From contig DMSQ01000002.1 in assembly GCA_003457135.1 (NCBI GenBank), positions 1 through 9,429 on the forward strand: a DNA stretch of 9,429 nucleotides, written 5' to 3'. This stretch comes from Prolixibacteraceae bacterium. GTDB lineage: Bacteria; Bacteroidota; Bacteroidia; Bacteroidales; Prolixibacteraceae. Shown in pieces: positions 6,470 through 9,429 of the stretch. Below the pieces are notes generated by a model that saw only the letters and a list, made by a program, of their open reading frames with translations, was not told the origin of the DNA and did no database searches. The translations under genes and the position numbers were made by a program. The stretch's first letter is position 1. Each line of letters opens with the position of its first letter.

Positions 6470-6595
6470 TTTTTCACTCGTTTTTTAATTTATTTGACGT
6501 TCTAGCTTAGTGGTTTGAGTTGAGTAAAGAGGCCTGAGTGCCGATTGAAGCCCACAAATCGACAGCTAATTTAAGTAACACTAAAGCAAATTGTA
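6470..6595 (+). other. 126-nt rpsL-rpsG intercistronic spacer
   Basis: No coding sequence, strong terminator or promoter match is seen. A weak stem is possible between CGATT (6542-6546) and AATCG (6557-6561). In E. coli the corresponding spacer is also long and carries the S7 translational repressor site; whether this one does is unknown. Confidence 0.35.
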
Positions 6596-7072
6596 ATGAG
6601 AAAATCGAAACCAAAGAAGCGGATCATTCTGCCCGATCCAAAGTTCAATGACACCTTGGTTACCCGTTTCGTTAACGACTTAATGTACGACGGGAAAAAA
6701 TCAATCGCATACCAAATTTTCTACGACGCCATGGACATCGTCAGCACGAAAATGAAAGACTCTGAAGTAAGTCCGGTGGATGTGTTTAAAAAAGCGCTCG
6801 AGAAAATTACCCCCCATGTTGAAGTAAAAAGCCGCCGGGTTGGTGGAGCTAACTTCCAGGTTCCAATGGAAATCCGCCCAGAAAGAAAAACTTCAATCTC
6901 AGTAAAAAATATGATTTTATATGCCCGCAAACGTTCAGGCCGTTCAATGGCTGAAAAACTTGCCGGCGAAATAGTTGCAGCATACAACGAAGAAGGCGGA
7001 GCTTATAAGAAAAAAGAAGACACCCATCGTATGGCTGAAGCAAACCGTGCATTTGCACATTTCCGTTTTTAG
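6596..7072 (+). CDS. rpsG: 30S ribosomal protein S7
   Basis: S7 (158 residues) nucleates assembly of the head of the small subunit by binding the 3' domain of 16S rRNA and lies near the E site. The family pattern is clear: RKSKPKKR basic start, LVTRFVNDLMYDGKKSIAY, the conserved PHVEVKSRRVGGANFQVP segment (about residues 73-90), RPERK, and the C-terminal EDTHRMAEANRAFAHFR. Length and ends are typical. The ATG at 6596 is chosen because homology starts there. It is the second gene of the operon, 126 nt after rpsL and 54 nt before fusA; S7 is a known translational repressor of this operon in E. coli. Confidence 0.99.
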   Translation: MRKSKPKKRIILPDPKFNDTLVTRFVNDLMYDGKKSIAYQIFYDAMDIVSTKMKDSEVSPVDVFKKALEKITPHVEVKSRRVGGANFQVPMEIRPERKTSISVKNMILYARKRSGRSMAEKLAGEIVAAYNEEGGAYKKKEDTHRMAEANRAFAHFRF

Positions 7073-7126
7073 TATTTAGTTGAAGAATAGATAGATCGTT
7101 TTAGTTTAGATAGATATTGGTTTATA

Positions 7127-9235
7127 ATGGCAAAAGATTTAAATTTTACTAGAAATATTGGCATCATGGCTCACATTGATGCCGGCAAAACGACCACCTC
7201 GGAGCGCATCCTGTATTATACGGGTATCACTCACCGGATTGGAGAAGTCCATGATGGGGCCGCCACTATGGACTGGATGGAGCAGGAGCAGGAGCGTGGC
7301 ATAACAATTACCTCTGCTGCCACAACAACCTTTTGGAAATATCAGGATACAGAACACAAAATCAACATTATTGATACTCCCGGACACGTTGACTTTACAG
7401 TTGAAGTAGAGCGTTCGTTAAGGGTATTGGATGGCGCTGTTGCACTATTCTGTGCAGTAGGCGGCGTTGAAGCCCAATCGGAAACGGTTTGGCGTCAGGC
7501 TGAAAAATATGGAGTCCCACGTATCGGTTTCGTAAACAAAATGGACCGTTCGGGAGCCGATTTTTACAATGTAATCGCTGAAGTAAGAGAGAAACTGGGT
7601 GCAAATCCGGTTCCGATTACTATCCCGATTGGCGCTGAAGAAAAATTTGAAGGCGTGGTTGATTTGATTGAAATGAAAGCCATACGCTGGAGAGATGACG
7701 CAACTTTGGGAACCACTTATTATTTGGAAGAAATTCCGGCTGATATGAAGGAAATTGCAGACGAATACCGCGCTAAGCTGGTTGAAGCAGTTGCCGAAGT
7801 TGATGATGAAATTCTCGAACGATTCTTTGAAGATCCGGAATCTATCACTGTTGATCAGATGTTGGATGTTATCCGTAAAGCAACAATCAGTGGTGTGATT
7901 ATCCCGATGATGTGTGGTTCTGCATTTAAAAATAAAGGCGTTCAGCGCTTGCTCGATGCTGTTTGTGCATTCCTGCCAAGCCCGCTCGATAAAGGTGATA
8001 TTATTGCCACCGAATATAACGACACTGACGAAGTTATTCGTCATGCTGATGTTAACGAACCCCTCGCAGCCCTTGCATTTAAAATTGCTACCGACCCTTA
8101 TGTTGGCAGGCTGTGCTTCATCCGTGTTTATTCTGGAAAAATTACTGCCGGCGATTCTGTGTTCAATTCAAGGACAGGTAAAAAAGAGCGTATCTCACGT
8201 ATTTACCAGATGCATTCCAACAAACAAAACCCAATCGATGTGATCGAAGCCGGCGATATTTGTGCCGCAGTCGGATTCAAAGATATCCGCACAGGTGATA
8301 CTTTATCAGATTTAGATAATCCGGTAGTTCTGGAAAGCATGGATTTCCCTGAACCAGTTATCGGAATCGCCATTGAGCCAAAAACTCAAAAGGACCTGGA
8401 TAAATTGAACCAGGGATTATATAAACTTGCTGAAGAAGATCCAACATTCAAAGTAAATACCGATCCTGATTCAGGTCAGACGATCATCCGTGGTATGGGT
8501 GAGCTTCACCTCGAAATTATTGTTGACCGTTTGCGCCGTGAGTTCAAAGTAGAATGTAACCAGGGAGCTCCCCAGGTTGCCTACAAAGAATGTATCACCA
8601 AAATGGTTGAGCTTCGCGAAGTGTTCAAAAAACAATCCGGAGGCCGGGGTAAATTTGCCGATATCAGTGTTCGTGTTGAACCTGCCGATGAAGGTAAAAC
8701 CGGACTTCAGTTCGTTGACGCTGTAAAAGGCGGAAATATTCCACGCGAATATATCCCATCAGTACAGAAAGGTTTTGAATCAGCTCTTTTTAATGGACCT
8801 TTGGCAGGCTTTAATGTAGATAGCCTGAAAGTTACCTTACTCGATGGCAGCTACCACGCTGTTGACTCAGATTCATTATCATTCGAAATCTGCGCACGTC
8901 AGGCATTTAAAAATGCAGCGGGTAAAGCCGGACCAAGATTACTCGAACCAGTCATGAAATGCGAAATTGTTACTCCTGAAGAATATATGGGGGACATTAT
9001 CGGAGATCTGAACCGTCGTCGCGGGCAAATCGAAGGTATGGAAGAAAAAGCAGGAGCACGTGTAATTAAAGCAATGGTGCCACTTTCCGAATTATTCGGA
9101 TATGTCACTGTATTAAGAACCTTATCATCAGGAAGGGCAACTTCATCAATGGAATTTTCGAAATACGTTGAGTTGCCAAAATTACTTGCGTTGAAGGTTC
9201 TTGAAGATTTGAAAGGAAGAACAGACTTATTATAA
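7127..9235 (+). CDS. fusA: Translation elongation factor G
   Basis: EF-G (702 residues, family norm about 700) is the GTPase that drives ribosome translocation and, with the recycling factor, splits ribosomes. The G domain shows G1 AHIDAGKTTT (15-24), the switch region with GITITSAATT, G3 DTPGH (83-87) and G4 NKMD (137-140). Domains II to V follow, including GMGELHLEI and GGRGKFADI. Position in the str-type operon marks it as the main EF-G rather than the second EF-G2 paralogue many Bacteroidota carry elsewhere. The 54-nt gap from rpsG has a TAGATAGAT 9-mer twice (7088-7096, 7107-7115) but no promoter match, so cotranscription is expected. An in-frame, complete gene with no anomalies. Confidence 0.99.
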   Translation: MAKDLNFTRNIGIMAHIDAGKTTTSERILYYTGITHRIGEVHDGAATMDWMEQEQERGITITSAATTTFWKYQDTEHKINIIDTPGHVDFTVEVERSLRVLDGAVALFCAVGGVEAQSETVWRQAEKYGVPRIGFVNKMDRSGADFYNVIAEVREKLGANPVPITIPIGAEEKFEGVVDLIEMKAIRWRDDATLGTTYYLEEIPADMKEIADEYRAKLVEAVAEVDDEILERFFEDPESITVDQMLDVIRKATISGVIIPMMCGSAFKNKGVQRLLDAVCAFLPSPLDKGDIIATEYNDTDEVIRHADVNEPLAALAFKIATDPYVGRLCFIRVYSGKITAGDSVFNSRTGKKERISRIYQMHSNKQNPIDVIEAGDICAAVGFKDIRTGDTLSDLDNPVVLESMDFPEPVIGIAIEPKTQKDLDKLNQGLYKLAEEDPTFKVNTDPDSGQTIIRGMGELHLEIIVDRLRREFKVECNQGAPQVAYKECITKMVELREVFKKQSGGRGKFADISVRVEPADEGKTGLQFVDAVKGGNIPREYIPSVQKGFESALFNGPLAGFNVDSLKVTLLDGSYHAVDSDSLSFEICARQAFKNAAGKAGPRLLEPVMKCEIVTPEEYMGDIIGDLNRRRGQIEGMEEKAGARVIKAMVPLSELFGYVTVLRTLSSGRATSSMEFSKYVELPKLLALKVLEDLKGRTDLL

Positions 9236-9262
9236 TTATAAACTGTATTATTATTTCTCACT

Positions 9263-9429
9263 ATGAGTCAAAAGATCAGAATTAAGCTGAAATCGTATGA
9301 TCACAACTTGGTGGACAAGTCGGCTGAAAAGATCGTAAAAACAGTTAAAACTACCGGTGCAATAGTTAGCGGACCAATTCCGCTTCCTACTCACAAACGT
9401 ATTTTCACTGTATTACGCTCAACCTTTGT
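9263..9429 (+). CDS. rpsJ: 30S ribosomal protein S10 / NusE, N-terminal part (cut by window end)
   Basis: Fifty-five codons are visible, beginning MSQKIRIKLKSYDHNLVD and including the hallmark GPIPLPTHKRIFTVLRS; the full protein is about 100 residues. S10 is part of the 30S head and, as NusE, also joins transcription antitermination complexes. It begins 27 nt after fusA with no tuf gene between, which is common in Bacteroidota, and marks the junction of the str and S10 operons. The frame is open to the last base, so the truncation is only the window edge. Confidence 0.97.
   Translation, partial: MSQKIRIKLKSYDHNLVDKSAEKIVKTVKTTGAIVSGPIPLPTHKRIFTVLRSTF

Noticed and set aside
7445..8044. Long open frame (199 codons) on the minus strand inside fusA
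   Set aside because: It lies wholly opposite a highly conserved EF-G gene, has no recognisable protein features, and is explained by the codon pattern of the sense strand.

Overview
The window looks like chromosomal DNA of a member of the Bacteroidota, possibly a free-living, carbohydrate-degrading Bacteroidales/Marinilabiliales-type organism; I cannot fix the order or genus from sequence alone. The evidence is threefold. Start codons lack Shine-Dalgarno sequences and sit in A/T-rich leaders. Promoters match the Bacteroidota pattern TTG-N19/20-TAnnTTTG. The str-type operon runs rpsL-rpsG-fusA straight into rpsJ with no tuf gene, an order typical of this phylum.

Layout, all genes on the + strand. 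(1) 45-1646: a secreted GH27 alpha-galactosidase with an N-terminal Ig-like domain. (2) 1735-2742: a RhuM-family gene broken by one in-frame TAG, with a perfect 13-bp inverted repeat inside its coding sequence. A 16-bp promoter-like direct repeat lies on each side of it (1659-1674 and 2778-2793). (3) 2810-4996 and 5270-5863: a peptide-export pair, a C39-peptidase ABC transporter and a very short HlyD-type adaptor. The two are separated by 273 bp holding a symmetric set of hairpins. (4) 5936-6041: two tandem Bacteroidota promoters. (5) 6089 to the window end: the housekeeping run rpsL, rpsG, fusA and the start of rpsJ.

How the genes relate. The four ribosomal/translation genes form one operon driven by the tandem promoters. 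The ABC transporter and HlyD protein are probably partners that mature and export a double-glycine leader peptide, but no substrate peptide gene is visible here. The adaptor lacks the lipoyl and coiled-coil regions normally needed to reach an outer-membrane channel, which is the most unusual protein-level observation. The GH27 enzyme and the RhuM remnant appear to be independent accessory genes.

I do not see a clear new system. The best leads are the hairpin-less adaptor beside a catalytically intact C39 transporter, the duplicated leader flanking rhuM, the palindrome inside rhuM, and the compound palindromic element at about 5059-5185.
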